Source: BOG-933 sp037132135 (GTDB taxonomy: Bacteria > Pseudomonadota > Alphaproteobacteria > Azospirillales > Azospirillaceae). Taken from it: a stretch of 36,841 nucleotides of DNA. Shown piece by piece: positions 1 to 9,676 of this stretch. The stretch spans positions 1-36,841 of the forward strand of contig JBAXPR010000025.1 of NCBI GenBank assembly GCA_037132135.1, read 5' to 3'. Below the pieces are notes generated by a model. That model was not told where the DNA came from. It saw nothing but the letters and a program-made list of their open reading frames with translations, and ran no database searches. Every line of letters starts with the position of its first letter. The stretch's first letter is position 1. The position numbers and the translations under genes were made by a program.

Positions 1-71
1 TCCCGGCAGCAAACGCAAGCCTTTTCGGCTACCCAATGAGTCGGGGTATATATCAGCCCTGAAAAAAGATT

Positions 72-93
72 AAGGCCAAACTCCGGCCTTTTT
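72..93 (+). terminator. Intrinsic terminator of an upstream gene outside the window
   Basis: A perfect 6-bp stem AAGGCC/GGCCTT with a 7-nt loop runs into a short T-tract. An A-rich stretch precedes it, so it might also work in the opposite direction. It presumably ends a gene left of the window. Nothing between 1 and 220 looks protein-coding; the long reverse-strand frame there is a GC-rich shadow of mrcA. Confidence 0.6.
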
Positions 94-220
94 CGCCGCC
101 GGTTGCGGCCGTGGCGCCGGCTCCGCGCGCCCTCGGCCTTGTGATTGTCCGATAGATTTCCGGCCCGCGTGCGCTATAACCAAGCATGCGGGCGAATGGT
201 GCAATGCGGGTGGGGCGGAG

Positions 221-2803
221 ATGGGACGGGTCCTTCTGAGGCTGCTGGCGCTGCTGCTTCTCCTGGTGCTGGCCGGGATGGGCGGGCTCTATTGGCTGCT
301 CTACCACTATGGCCGCGATCTGCCGGACTATTACCGGCTGGTCGATTACGAGCCGCCGACCGTGACCCGCGTCCATGCCGGCGACGGCCGGCTGCTCGCC
401 GAGTTCGCCTCGGAGCGCCGTGTCTTCATCCCGATCGAGGCGATGCCGAAACGGGTCGTCCGCGCCTTCCTCTCGGCCGAGGACAAGAATTTCTACGACC
501 ATCCCGGCATCGACATTCAGGGCGTGATGCGGGCGCTGATCACCAATTTCGAGCATATGCATTCCGACCGCCGGCCGATGGGCGCCTCGACCATCACACA
601 GCAGGTGGCCAAGAACTTCCTCCTGACCAACGAGGTTTCGCTGGCCCGCAAGGTCAAGGAGGCGATTCTCGCGCTGCGCATCGAGCAGGCACTGTCGAAG
701 GACCGGATTCTCGAACTCTATCTCAATGAGATTTTCCTGGGCAGCCGCTCCTATGGCGTGGCGGCGGCGGCGCTCAACTACTTCAACAAGGCGCTCGATC
801 AGCTGACCATCGCCGACGCCGCCTTTCTCGCCGCTCTGCCCAAGGCGCCCAACAACTACAATCCCGAACGCCAGCACGACGCCGCGGTGGCCCGGCGCAA
901 CTGGGTGATCGGGCGCATGGCCGAGGACGGCGTGATCACCGCCGCCGAGGCCGCCGAGGCGATCGCCCAACCGCTGGAGATTCGTCGCCGCGACATCACC
1001 GAGCAGGTCACCGCCGAGTATTTCTCCGAGGAGGTGCGGCGCGAACTCCTGAAGCATTTCGGCGAGAAATCGCTCTATGAGGGCGGGCTTTCGGTGCGCA
1101 CCACCCTCGATCCCCAGCTTCAGGAGATCGCCAGCCGGTCGCTGCGCCGGGGTCTGATCGCCTATGACCGCCGCCACGGCTGGCGCGGCCCGGTGGCGCG
1201 GGTGGCGTCGGCCGAGCTTTGGCAGCGCCAGCTGGCCACCACCACCATGCCCAAGGGCGCCGAGGCGTGGCGGCTGGCCGCGGTGCTGGAGTATGGCGGC
1301 GGCGGCAAGGGCAAGAGCGGCGACGAGGCGGTGATCGGCTTCGCCAACGGGGACAAGGCCCGGATTCCCGCTGCCGAACTGCGGTGGGCGCGTCCCGCCC
1401 GCGGCGACATCGTGCTGGTCGAGAGCCTGGGCGCCGGCGACAGCTTCGGCCTTCGGCAGGTGCCCGAAGTTCAGGGCGGTCTGGTGGCCATGGACCCCCA
1501 CACCGGCCGGGTGCTGGCCATGAGCGGCGGCTTCAGCCCGACCATGAGCCAGTTCAACCGCGCGACCCAGGCGATGCGCCAGCCGGGGTCGGCCTTCAAG
1601 CCCTTTGTCTATCTGACCGCCCTCGACAACGGCTTCACACCCTCATCGCTGGTGCTCGACGCTCCCTTCGAATACGACCCCGGTCACGGCCAGCCGGTCT
1701 GGCGGCCCGAGAATTACCATCAGGCCTATTACGGGCCGACGCCGCTGCGGGTCGGCATCGAAAAGTCGCGCAACCTGATGACGGTGCGGCTGGCCGAGAA
1801 AATCGGCATGGGCAAGGTCAAGGCCATTGTCGAGAAGTTCGGCATCATTGACAACTTCCAGCCCTATCTGCCGATGGCGCTCGGTGCCGGCGAGACCACC
1901 GTGCTGCGCATGGTCACCGCGTATGCCATGCTCGACAATGGCGGCAAGCGCATCACGCCGACGATCATCGACCGGGTCCAGGACCGGGCCGGCAAGACCA
2001 TCTACCGCCATGACGACCGCGCCTGCGGCGGCTGCACCGGTCTGGCCTGGAAGCCGGGGCTGGAGGCGCCCGAACCGCCCGACACCCGCGAGCAGATCGA
2101 AGACCCGCGCACCTGCTATCAGATCGTCAACATCATGACCGGAGTTATCCAGCGCGGCACTGCGGCGCGGCTGGCCGCGCTCGGGCGACCGCTCGCGGGC
2201 AAGACCGGCACCACCAACGACAGCAACGATGCCTGGTTCGTCGGCTTCTCGCCGGATCTGGTGGTCGGGCTCTATGTCGGCTACGACCAGCCGCAATCCC
2301 TCGGCGATCGCGAGACCGGTGGCTCGACCGCGGTGCCGATCTTCGAGAGCTTCATGGCCGAAGCGCTCAAGGGCAAGCCGGCCAGCCCGTTCCGGGTGCC
2401 CAAAGGCGTGCGTCTGGTCCGGGTCGATCCGGAGACTGGCCGCCTTGCGGATCCCGGGGCCAAGAAAACCATCTGGGAGGCCTTCCTGCCCGGGACCGAG
2501 CCCGGCGCCGAGCCGGAAACTCCGGTGCTCGATATCGGCGCCGGCCCGACTCCGGGTTTCGCCGATCCCGGCGCGCCGCTCAATCCCGACAGCGATCCCA
2601 TGATCACCGGGACCGACACCTACACCGGCAGCACCAGCGCCAGCAGCGCCCCGGTGTCGCTGTCGGTGACACCGCTGTCGGTGACACCGATGCCGGCGCC
2701 GCCGACCCCGTTCGTGCCATCGGCGCCCAGTCCGGCGCCGGCCCCGGCGGCGCCGGCCAACCCCGCGGGTGCCAACACCGGCGGCACCGGCGGACTGTAC
2801 TGA
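221..2803 (+). CDS. mrcA: Penicillin-binding protein 1A (bifunctional transglycosylase/transpeptidase)
   Basis: Class A PBP that polymerises lipid II into glycan strands and cross-links the peptides in the periplasm. The 860 aa show an N-terminal membrane anchor (about residues 5-28). The GT51 glycosyltransferase domain carries EDKNFYDHPG with the catalytic Glu at E87, GASTITQQVAKN at 121-132 and RILELYLNEIFLG near 162-174. The transpeptidase domain has the nucleophile motif S457-x-x-K460, S516-R-N518 and K661-T-G-T664. Length is normal for alphaproteobacterial PBP1A. The tail after about residue 770 is a low-complexity Pro/Ala/Ser/Thr extension with a short direct repeat (SVTPLSVTP). The ATG is chosen because the membrane anchor follows it directly; a G-rich stretch just upstream is a modest ribosome site. 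The next gene converges from the other strand 64 nt away. Confidence 0.97.
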   Translation: MGRVLLRLLALLLLLVLAGMGGLYWLLYHYGRDLPDYYRLVDYEPPTVTRVHAGDGRLLAEFASERRVFIPIEAMPKRVVRAFLSAEDKNFYDHPGIDIQGVMRALITNFEHMHSDRRPMGASTITQQVAKNFLLTNEVSLARKVKEAILALRIEQALSKDRILELYLNEIFLGSRSYGVAAAALNYFNKALDQLTIADAAFLAALPKAPNNYNPERQHDAAVARRNWVIGRMAEDGVITAAEAAEAIAQPLEIRRRDITEQVTAEYFSEEVRRELLKHFGEKSLYEGGLSVRTTLDPQLQEIASRSLRRGLIAYDRRHGWRGPVARVASAELWQRQLATTTMPKGAEAWRLAAVLEYGGGGKGKSGDEAVIGFANGDKARIPAAELRWARPARGDIVLVESLGAGDSFGLRQVPEVQGGLVAMDPHTGRVLAMSGGFSPTMSQFNRATQAMRQPGSAFKPFVYLTALDNGFTPSSLVLDAPFEYDPGHGQPVWRPENYHQAYYGPTPLRVGIEKSRNLMTVRLAEKIGMGKVKAIVEKFGIIDNFQPYLPMALGAGETTVLRMVTAYAMLDNGGKRITPTIIDRVQDRAGKTIYRHDDRACGGCTGLAWKPGLEAPEPPDTREQIEDPRTCYQIVNIMTGVIQRGTAARLAALGRPLAGKTGTTNDSNDAWFVGFSPDLVVGLYVGYDQPQSLGDRETGGSTAVPIFESFMAEALKGKPASPFRVPKGVRLVRVDPETGRLADPGAKKTIWEAFLPGTEPGAEPETPVLDIGAGPTPGFADPGAPLNPDSDPMITGTDTYTGSTSASSAPVSLSVTPLSVTPMPAPPTPFVPSAPSPAPAPAAPANPAGANTGGTGGLY

Positions 2804-2867
2804 GCCGTTCTGGCGGGGTGCCGCGTCGCCGGGGGCCCGCCTCGCGGCCGCCGCCGGCGGCGCGCTC

Positions 2868-3401
2868 TCAGCCGTGGGGCAGGATGCGGCGGAGCACGGC
2901 GTCCTTCAGCACCAGATGGTGATAGAGCGCGGCGCCGAAGTGGAGGGCCACCAGCCCGAGCAGGCCATCGGCCACCAGCTCATGGATTTCCTTGAAGAGA
3001 TGGGCCAGCTGCTTGTCGGGGCCGAGCAGCGGCGGCACGGTGGCGAGACCGAACAGCAGGATCGGCTTGGCCGCCGCCGACGACATCAGCCAGCCCGACA
3101 GCGGCAGCAGGACGCTGAAGACCGCGAGCAGCAGCTTGACCAGCTTGGCTGACCATTTCATCAGCGGCGCGAGGTCCTCGTTGTCGGGACGGCTCCGGTC
3201 GATCGCCCACCAGACCAGCCTGGCCAGGGCCAGAACCAGAGTGATGATCCCGAGCGCCTTGTGGAAGGCGATGGTCGGCTGCTTCGGCAGGACGTCGTCA
3301 AAAAGGCCGGTGAACAGCAGTGTCAGGATCAGAGCGGCCAGGATCCAGTGCAGCAAACGCGCAACCGAGCCATAACGGTCCGGGGTACTGGTAACGGACA
3401 T
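2868..3401 (-). CDS. Cytochrome b561 family di-heme membrane protein
   Basis: 177-aa integral membrane protein of the prokaryotic cytochrome b561 (CybB/YodB) family, which moves electrons across or within the inner membrane, often between quinol and an acceptor. Four hydrophobic helices are visible, at about 14-34, 47-67, 88-108 and 140-160. Candidate axial heme ligands are in place: H18 (LLHW), H47 (FHKALG), H140 (HELVADG) and H154 (LHFGAALYHH). The gene stands alone, convergent with mrcA and downstream of the TPR gene, separated from the latter by a hairpin terminator. The natural electron acceptor cannot be read from the sequence. Confidence 0.9.
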   Translation of the reverse strand: MSVTSTPDRYGSVARLLHWILAALILTLLFTGLFDDVLPKQPTIAFHKALGIITLVLALARLVWWAIDRSRPDNEDLAPLMKWSAKLVKLLLAVFSVLLPLSGWLMSSAAAKPILLFGLATVPPLLGPDKQLAHLFKEIHELVADGLLGLVALHFGAALYHHLVLKDAVLRRILPHG

Positions 3402-3451
3402 GATTGATCACCCGTGTCGGATGCCAGGAAGACGACAGGGCTAACACAAAC

Positions 3452-3480
3452 CGGGGGCGCCGGCCAGACCGACGCCCCCG
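3452..3480 (-). terminator. Terminator hairpin after the TPR gene
   Basis: An 8-bp GC stem (CGGGGGCG/CGCCCCCG) encloses a 13-nt loop with further pairing possible. On the minus strand it is followed by the T-rich GGTTTGTGTT. It lies between the stop of the TPR gene and the start of the cytochrome b561 gene. Confidence 0.55.
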
Positions 3481-3523
3481 TATTCTGCCATGCTGAAATC
3501 GATGCCCGCCGGGGCGGCCCTCT

Positions 3524-4612
3524 TTAATGACTGGCGGCGACCGCCGGCAGAGTCTGGATACGGCCGACCAGATTGTCGGTGTAGACCTTTTCCTCGGGGG
3601 CCAGCTGCAGGGCCCGGGCGGTCATCAGCTGCGCCTCGTCGGCCCGGCCGGCGGCGCTCAGCACCTCGGCCCAGCTGGTGTAGACATCGGAGAACGAGGG
3701 ATCGGTCTTGGTCGCCTGACGGAACTTGGCGATCGCGGCCTCGGTCTGGCCGAGGAGCGCCAGCGAGAAGCCCCACTCGGAGAAGGCGGCGGCCAGAGTG
3801 TCGGGGGTGTCGCCGCGCCGCCAGTTGTTGACGACATCGTTGAATTTGGCGATCGCCTCCTGATTCCGGCCCTGGCGCGCCAGCACCACGCCCCAGTTGA
3901 GCGACGCCGAGGTGAAGGTGGGATCGATTTCCAGCGCCTTGCGGAACTTGTCGATCGCGCCATCGCGGTCGGCCTGCTGGAAGAGGGTGATGCCCCAGAG
4001 ATTATAGAGCCACTTGGGGCTGTCCTGGCTGCCGGCGGCAAGGCCGCGCCGGATCACATCCTCGGTCCGGGTGAAGTCCCGGGTCAGCAGGTCTTTCTTG
4101 AACTGATAGGCCGCGAGCAGGGTCGGATCGATCACCCGCACCGCTTCATAGGCGGCTTTGTCGATCAGGCCCAGCAGATCGTCCTCGGGGGCCTGGACCC
4201 GGATCAGGGTGTCGTGACCGCTGTTGTCGCGGCCGCGCAGGATCATCTCCATCTCCTTGCCGCGGATCACGATCTCGCCCGAAAAGGTGAAGGGGATCAG
4301 CCCGAAGCTGGTCTGGACCACCCGCAGCATCGGCGTCAGCTCGAAGTAGTCGCCGAGGATGGCGGCGGCGCCGCCGTCGTCCTGAACCATCACGTCCCGG
4401 GCGCTGGCCCGCGACTGGGCGAGGCGCTCGATCGACTGCATGCGATCGGCCAGACGCTTGATCACGATGTCGGAGCTGTAGCCGGTCTTGGCGACCATGG
4501 CGGCGGGAACGCCGAGGGCCTCGATGTTCACGCCCTCGACATTGTGGAATACCGCCAGGGCAAACGCTGCCAGACCCGTCAGCAGCGGGATCGCCAATAA
4601 CCTGAAATTCAT
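3524..4612 (-). CDS. Exported or membrane-anchored TPR-repeat protein
   Basis: 362 aa of unknown specific role. The N-terminus (MNFRLLAIPLLTGLAAFALA) is a signal peptide or signal anchor, so the rest is probably periplasmic. Residues of roughly 20-170 match no family I recognise. From about 180 to 350 there are at least four tetratricopeptide repeats (for example WLYNLWGITLFQQADRDGAI and AIAKFRKAL-like helices), a scaffold for protein-protein contacts. The ATG at 4612 is preferred over a TTG nine codons upstream because GGGAG sits 7 nt before it and the hydrophobic segment follows at once. The gene is transcribed divergently from nifJ. Confidence 0.8.
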   Translation of the reverse strand: MNFRLLAIPLLTGLAAFALAVFHNVEGVNIEALGVPAAMVAKTGYSSDIVIKRLADRMQSIERLAQSRASARDVMVQDDGGAAAILGDYFELTPMLRVVQTSFGLIPFTFSGEIVIRGKEMEMILRGRDNSGHDTLIRVQAPEDDLLGLIDKAAYEAVRVIDPTLLAAYQFKKDLLTRDFTRTEDVIRRGLAAGSQDSPKWLYNLWGITLFQQADRDGAIDKFRKALEIDPTFTSASLNWGVVLARQGRNQEAIAKFNDVVNNWRRGDTPDTLAAAFSEWGFSLALLGQTEAAIAKFRQATKTDPSFSDVYTSWAEVLSAAGRADEAQLMTARALQLAPEEKVYTDNLVGRIQTLPAVAASH

Positions 4613-4963
4613 GATCGTTCTCCCGCCCCAGATCCGCAAACACCGCGAGCACGCAGTCCCACTCAGTTATATGCGGAATTCCGTTCCAGGCAAGAGATAG
4701 CTGGTGTATTCGGAGGCGCTTTTCGGCCCGGGGCCGGTGGGGCCGGAGCCGGGCGGAGGTGCCGCTCCCTGCCGCTCATTGCCGCACCTTGGGCGCGCGA
4801 GGGCTGGGCTGAGCGATTCCGGCTTGCGTCTCCAGACCAAAGCTGTCAGGAAGCCGTCGCTGGACGCAATAAAATGCTTCCCTCGGCCGGAAAACCAAGC
4901 GTCTTCAGTCCGACTCGGCGAAACGGTGCGACCGGTGCAGGTGTCTATCAGGAGGATGATCGA
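4613..4963. other. Divergent intergenic region between the TPR gene and nifJ
   Basis: About 350 nt without a credible gene. It holds the TPR promoter candidate, a GGAATTCC palindrome near 4677-4684, and a TAAAAT -10-like hexamer at 4870-4875 that could serve nifJ but lacks a good -35. No convincing sigma-54 (GG-N10-GC) or FNR site was seen, although nifJ is often under such control. Confidence 0.5.
4666..4693 (-). promoter_or_regulatory. Candidate sigma-70 promoter of the TPR gene
   Basis: On the minus strand TTGCCT (4688-4693) and TATAAC (4666-4671) are separated by 16 nt, giving a predicted start about 45 nt before the ATG. Motif recognition only. Confidence 0.4.
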
Positions 4964-7900
4964 ATGGCCGACAAGAAACCTTCCCGCGACGAAACCCAGC
5001 TGATCGACGGCAATCAGGCCGCCGGCTGGGTTGCCTACCGGTGCAGCGAGGTGGTGGCCATCTATCCGATCACGCCGGCCTCGCCGATGGGCGAGTTTGC
5101 CGACGAATGGGCCAGCGCGGGCAGGCCGAACCTCTGGGGTGACGTGCCCCAGGTGGTCGAGATGCAGTCCGAGGCCGGCGCCGCCGGCGCGATTCACGGT
5201 GCCCTTCAGGCCGGCACCCTGGCCACCACCTTCACGGCCTCCCAGGGCCTGCTGCTGATGATCCCCAATCTCTACAAGATTGCCGGCGAGCTGACGCCGT
5301 TCGTGCTGCATGTCGCGGCGCGGACGCTGGCGACTCATGCGCTGTCGATTTTCGGCGATCATTCCGACGTCATGGCCTGCCGCCAGACCGGCATGGCCAT
5401 GCTTTCATCATCGACGGTTCAGGAAGCGCAGGATCTGGCGCTGATCGCCCATGCCGTGACCCTGAAGGCGCGGGTGCCGTTCATCCACTTCTTCGACGGC
5501 TTCCGGACCTCGCACGAACTCAACGGTGTCATGCCGCTGTCCGACGGCGACCTCCGGGCGCTGATGGACGAGGACACGATCACCGGTCTGCGTCGCCGCG
5601 GCATGTCGCCCGACCGGCCGGAGCTGCGCGGCACCGCCCAGAATCCGGATGTCTTCTTCCAGGCCCGCGAAGCCTGCCAGCCCTATTATGATGCCTGCCC
5701 GGGCGCGGTGCAGGATGCGATGGATCAACTGGCGGCGCGCTGTGGCCGTCAGTACCACCTGTTCGACTATCACGGCCATCCCGCCGCCGAGCGGGTGATC
5801 GTGATCATGGGTTCGGGCGCCGAGACCGCGCGCGAGACTGCGCTCTTCCTCGAATCGAATCGCGGCGAGCGGGTCGGCGTGGTCACGGTTCGGCTCTACC
5901 GGCCGTTTTCGATCGCCGATTTCGTCACCGTCCTGCCCGAGACCGTGCGCGCGATCGCGGTGCTCGACCGCACCAAGGAGCCGGGGGCGGTCGGCGAACC
6001 GCTCTATCTCGATGTCGTCGCGGCGCTGGCCGAGGCCCGGGCCGCCGGCAATCAGCGCTTCAAGGGCGAGCCGGCGGTGATCGGCGGCCGTTATGGCCTG
6101 TCGTCGAAGGAATTCACCCCGACCATGGTCAAGGCGGTGTTCGACGAACTGAGCCGGGAGCGGCCGCTGCGCCGCTTCACCGTCGGCATCAACGACGACG
6201 TCAACCGGACCTCGCTGAGCCTTGGCGACACCCTGACCATCAGCCCGCCGGGCACGATCAAGGCGATTTTCTTTGGCCTCGGCTCCGATGGCACGGTGGG
6301 CGCCAACAAGAATTCACTGAAGATCATTCATGAGGAAACCGGCCAGTACGGCCAGGGCTATTTCGTTTATGACAGCCGCAAGTCGGGCGCGACCACGGTC
6401 TCTCATCTGCGCTTCAGCCCGCAGCCGATCCATGCCCCCTACCTGATCCGCACCGCCGGCTTTGTCGCCTGCCACCACTTTCCGCTGATCAACCAGATGA
6501 ACGTGCTGGAGCACGCCGCCGAGGGCGCGACCGTGCTGCTCAACGCTCCGGGCAAGCCCGATGAGGTCTGGGCCAGCCTGCCGCGCTCGGTGCAGCAGGC
6601 GGCGATCGAGAAACAGGTCCGGCTGTGGGCGGTGGACGCCTCCGAGGTCGCGCGCGAGGCCGGTCTCGGCCGGCGCATCAACACCGTGATGCAGACCTGC
6701 TTCTTCGCCCTGTCGGGGATTCTCGAGGGCGATGCGGTGACCCAGATCAAGCACGCCATCGACAAAACCTATGGCCGCCGTTCCGAAGAGGTGGTGCGCC
6801 GCAACCATGCCGCGGTCGACGCCTCGCTCTCTCATCTGGTCGAGATCAAGCTGCCCGCCCGGGCCAGCGCCAACCATGACCGGCCGCCGCCGGTGCCGGC
6901 CCACGCCCCCGACTTCGTGCAGCGGGTCACCGGTATGATTCTGGGCGGCCGCGGCGACGATCTGCCGGTCAGCGCCTTTCCGGTCGACGGCACTTGGCCG
7001 GTCGGCACCGCCAAGTATGAAAAGCGCAGCATCGCCAGCGAGATTCCCCAGTGGAACGCCGAGCTGTGCATTCAGTGCAACAAGTGTGCGATGGTCTGTC
7101 CCCACGGCGTGATCCGGGTCAAGCCCTGCGCCGAGGCGGCGCTGGCCACCGCCCCCGAGGGCTTCCGGTCGCTCGCGTATAAGGGCGAGGAGTTCGAGGG
7201 CTCCCGGTATGTCCTGACCGTTTCGCCCGAGGACTGCACCGGCTGCACCCTCTGCGTCGCGGTCTGCCCGGCCAAGGACAAGGCCAACCCCCGGCGCAAG
7301 GCGCTGGAGATGCGGCCGATCGCCGAGATCGCCCCGGCGGCCCGCGACGCCTTCGCCTTTGCCCTGACCCTGCCCGAGGCCGACCGGACCCGGGTGCCGC
7401 TGCAGGTCAAGCAGGTTCAGCTTTTCGAGCCCCTGTTCGAATTCTCGGGCGCCTGCTCGGGCTGCGGCGAGACGCCCTATATCAAGCTGCTGACCCAGCT
7501 TTATGGCGACCGGGCGGTGATCGCCAACGCCACCGGCTGCTCCTCGATCTATGGCGGCAATCTGCCCACCACGCCCTATACCTGCAATGCCGAGGGCCGC
7601 GGCCCGGCCTGGTCCAACTCGCTGTTCGAGGACAACGCCGAGTACGGCTTTGGCCTCCGCACCGCCTTCGACCAGCTGGAAAAGCAGGCGCGAACCCTGG
7701 TGCGGACCCTGGCCCCGGGCCTGCCCGGCCAACTGGTCGAGGGCTTGCTTGCCGCGACCGGCCGCGACGAGACGACCATCGCCGCTCAGCGCGAGCGGGT
7801 GAAGGCGCTGAAGGAGGTTCTCTCGGGCGCCGGCAAGCTGGAGGCGCGGCGGCTGCTCGAGATCGCCGACAATCTGGTCGCCCGCAGCGTCTGGATTCTC

Positions 7901-8542
7901 GGCGGCGACGGCTGGGCCTATGACATCGGCTATGGCGGCCTCGATCACGTCATCGCCTCGGGCGCCAACGTCAATATCCTGGTAATGGACACCGAGGTCT
8001 ATTCCAACACCGGCGGTCAGCAGTCCAAGGCGACCCCGATCGGTGCTTCGGCCAAGTTCGCGATCGCCGGCCGGGCGGTAGCGAAAAAGGACCTCGGCAC
8101 CATCGCGATGTCATATGGCAGCGTCTATGTCGCCCATGTCGCCTTCGGTGCCCGCGACCAGCAGACCGTGCGCGCCTTCCTGGAGGCCGAGAGCTACGAC
8201 GGCCCGTCGCTGATCATCGCCTACAGCCATTGCATCGCCCACGGCTACGACCTCGCCAACGGCCTCGACCAGCAGAAATTGGCGGTGGACAGCGGACACT
8301 GGCCGCTTTATCGCTACGATCCGCGCCGGCTGGCGGCGGGAGAGAAGCCGCTGGTGATCGACGTCGCGCCGGGCAAGGCCAAACTGGCGCAGTTCATGGC
8401 CAATGAGACCCGTTTCCGCGTCGTCGAACGCGACAATCCGGAGCGCTTCAAGGCCCTTCTCAAGCAAGCCGAGGCCGAGGCCCGCCATCGCTCGGAGCGG
8501 CTGCGCTTCGCCGCCGATTTCCAGGAACCCAAGGCAGAGTGA
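4964..8542 (+). CDS. nifJ: Pyruvate:ferredoxin (flavodoxin) oxidoreductase
   Basis: Single-chain 1192-aa PFOR. It oxidises pyruvate with CoA to acetyl-CoA and CO2 and reduces ferredoxin or flavodoxin, feeding hydrogenase or nitrogenase. The N-terminal domain begins with the pyrimidine-binding part (YPITPASPMGE). The ferredoxin-like domain has two 4Fe-4S sets, C702/C705/C708/C712 and C758/C761/C764/C768. The proximal cluster ligands fit C831, C834, C859 and C1090. The TPP/Mg site is GDGWAYDIG (G981-D982-G983) followed by YSNTGGQQSK. An open frame extends 30 codons upstream, but the ATG at 4964 has AGGAGG 8 nt before it and starts the usual NifJ N-terminus. The next gene follows after 43 nt, suggesting one transcript. 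Anaerobic or fermentative metabolism is implied; a nitrogen-fixation link is only by family. Confidence 0.97.
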   Translation: MADKKPSRDETQLIDGNQAAGWVAYRCSEVVAIYPITPASPMGEFADEWASAGRPNLWGDVPQVVEMQSEAGAAGAIHGALQAGTLATTFTASQGLLLMIPNLYKIAGELTPFVLHVAARTLATHALSIFGDHSDVMACRQTGMAMLSSSTVQEAQDLALIAHAVTLKARVPFIHFFDGFRTSHELNGVMPLSDGDLRALMDEDTITGLRRRGMSPDRPELRGTAQNPDVFFQAREACQPYYDACPGAVQDAMDQLAARCGRQYHLFDYHGHPAAERVIVIMGSGAETARETALFLESNRGERVGVVTVRLYRPFSIADFVTVLPETVRAIAVLDRTKEPGAVGEPLYLDVVAALAEARAAGNQRFKGEPAVIGGRYGLSSKEFTPTMVKAVFDELSRERPLRRFTVGINDDVNRTSLSLGDTLTISPPGTIKAIFFGLGSDGTVGANKNSLKIIHEETGQYGQGYFVYDSRKSGATTVSHLRFSPQPIHAPYLIRTAGFVACHHFPLINQMNVLEHAAEGATVLLNAPGKPDEVWASLPRSVQQAAIEKQVRLWAVDASEVAREAGLGRRINTVMQTCFFALSGILEGDAVTQIKHAIDKTYGRRSEEVVRRNHAAVDASLSHLVEIKLPARASANHDRPPPVPAHAPDFVQRVTGMILGGRGDDLPVSAFPVDGTWPVGTAKYEKRSIASEIPQWNAELCIQCNKCAMVCPHGVIRVKPCAEAALATAPEGFRSLAYKGEEFEGSRYVLTVSPEDCTGCTLCVAVCPAKDKANPRRKALEMRPIAEIAPAARDAFAFALTLPEADRTRVPLQVKQVQLFEPLFEFSGACSGCGETPYIKLLTQLYGDRAVIANATGCSSIYGGNLPTTPYTCNAEGRGPAWSNSLFEDNAEYGFGLRTAFDQLEKQARTLVRTLAPGLPGQLVEGLLAATGRDETTIAAQRERVKALKEVLSGAGKLEARRLLEIADNLVARSVWILGGDGWAYDIGYGGLDHVIASGANVNILVMDTEVYSNTGGQQSKATPIGASAKFAIAGRAVAKKDLGTIAMSYGSVYVAHVAFGARDQQTVRAFLEAESYDGPSLIIAYSHCIAHGYDLANGLDQQKLAVDSGHWPLYRYDPRRLAAGEKPLVIDVAPGKAKLAQFMANETRFRVVERDNPERFKALLKQAEAEARHRSERLRFAADFQEPKAE

Positions 8543-8585
8543 TCAGGGCCGGGTCGGCTCGGAAAACTCCAAGGGAGAGTTCGTC

Positions 8586-9584
8586 ATGGATTTGTCCACC
8601 CGCTATCTCGGCTTCAATCTGGCCCATCCGCTGATGCCGGGGGCGTCGCCGCTGGTTGACGACCTCGACACCGTGCGCCGGCTGGAGGACGCCGGCGCTT
8701 CGGCGATCGTGCTGCATTCGCTGTTCGAGGAGCAGATCTGCCAGGATCGCGCCAATGCCGAGCGTGCCGCCGAAGTCGGGGCCGACAGCTTTGCCGAGGC
8801 GCTGAGCTATTTTCCCGGTCTCGACCACTTCACCCTCGGGCCGGAGGCGTATCTCGAACAGGTGCGCAAGATCAAGGCGGCGGTCAGGGTGCCGGTGATC
8901 GCCTCGCTCAACGGCGTCAGCATCGCCGGCTGGACCGACTACGCCAAGCTGATCCAGGAGGCCGGCGCCGACGCGCTCGAACTCAACGTCTATTTCCTGT
9001 CGACCGATTTCGACGATTCGGCCGGGCTGGTCGAGAGCCGGATCGTCGCCCTGGCCGATCAGGTCAAGCGCAGCGTGCGGATTCCGGTCGCGATCAAGCT
9101 GTCGCCGTTCCTCTCCGCCCTGCCCAATCTGGTGCGCCGCCTTGAGGTGATCGGCATCGACGGGCTGGTGATGTTCAACCGCTTCTATCAGCCCGACCTC
9201 GACATCGAGGCCCTGGAGGCGGTGCCGCGGCTCGAGCTGTCGACCTCCTCGGAGCTGCTGCTGCGTCTGCGCTGGCTGGCCATTCTCTCGGGCCGGGTGC
9301 AGCCGTCGCTGGCCTGCTCGGGCGGTGTCCACACCGTCAGCGATGTCATCAAGGCGGTGATGGCCGGCGCCCACGCCGTTCAGGTCGTGTCGGCGCTCCT
9401 CAAGCGTGGCCCCGGCGCCCTCACCGAACTGCGCGACAGCCTCTCGCGCTGGCTGGAGGTTCATGAGTACGACTCGCTGAAGCAGATGCAGGGCAGCATG
9501 AATCTGGCCCATTGCCCCAATCCGGCGGCCTTCGAGCGCGGCAACTACATGGCGGCTCTCCAGGGCTGGCGCAGCGGCAGCTGA
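8586..9584 (+). CDS. Dihydroorotate dehydrogenase-like FMN TIM-barrel protein
   Basis: 332 aa, of the PyrD-like group commonly annotated as dihydroorotate dehydrogenase-like. Barrel elements include MPGASPLVDD at the N-terminus, VIASLNGVS, AIKLSPF, the phosphate-binding ACSGGVHT and GAHAVQVVSALLKRG near the C-terminus, all consistent with FMN binding. The usual NxSCPN loop of true PyrD is replaced by ELNVYFLSTD, so the catalytic base and substrate are not assured and orotate synthesis should not be assumed. The gene starts 43 nt after nifJ with GGGAGA as ribosome site, so it is probably co-transcribed; PFOR may supply electrons or share a redox partner (inference). Confidence 0.85.
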   Translation: MDLSTRYLGFNLAHPLMPGASPLVDDLDTVRRLEDAGASAIVLHSLFEEQICQDRANAERAAEVGADSFAEALSYFPGLDHFTLGPEAYLEQVRKIKAAVRVPVIASLNGVSIAGWTDYAKLIQEAGADALELNVYFLSTDFDDSAGLVESRIVALADQVKRSVRIPVAIKLSPFLSALPNLVRRLEVIGIDGLVMFNRFYQPDLDIEALEAVPRLELSTSSELLLRLRWLAILSGRVQPSLACSGGVHTVSDVIKAVMAGAHAVQVVSALLKRGPGALTELRDSLSRWLEVHEYDSLKQMQGSMNLAHCPNPAAFERGNYMAALQGWRSGS

Positions 9585-9676
9585 CAGCAATTGAGCCGCC
9601 CTGTGCTTTGTGTCACGCTGGCGGGTGATGGCCGGCGTGGCTCGCCGCGCCGGGCATCGGAGGTCTGGGCATCGGG

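Noticed and set aside
53..1501. 482-codon open frame on the minus strand across mrcA
   Set aside because: Antisense to a fully conserved PBP1A gene; low-complexity Gly/Ala/Arg composition typical of shadow frames in GC-rich DNA.
4840..4963. Sigma-54/NifA control of nifJ
   Set aside because: No GG-N10-GC promoter or TGT-N10-ACA activator site was found upstream of nifJ.
6314..7948. 544-codon open frame on the minus strand across nifJ
   Set aside because: Antisense to conserved iron-sulfur and TPP motifs of nifJ.
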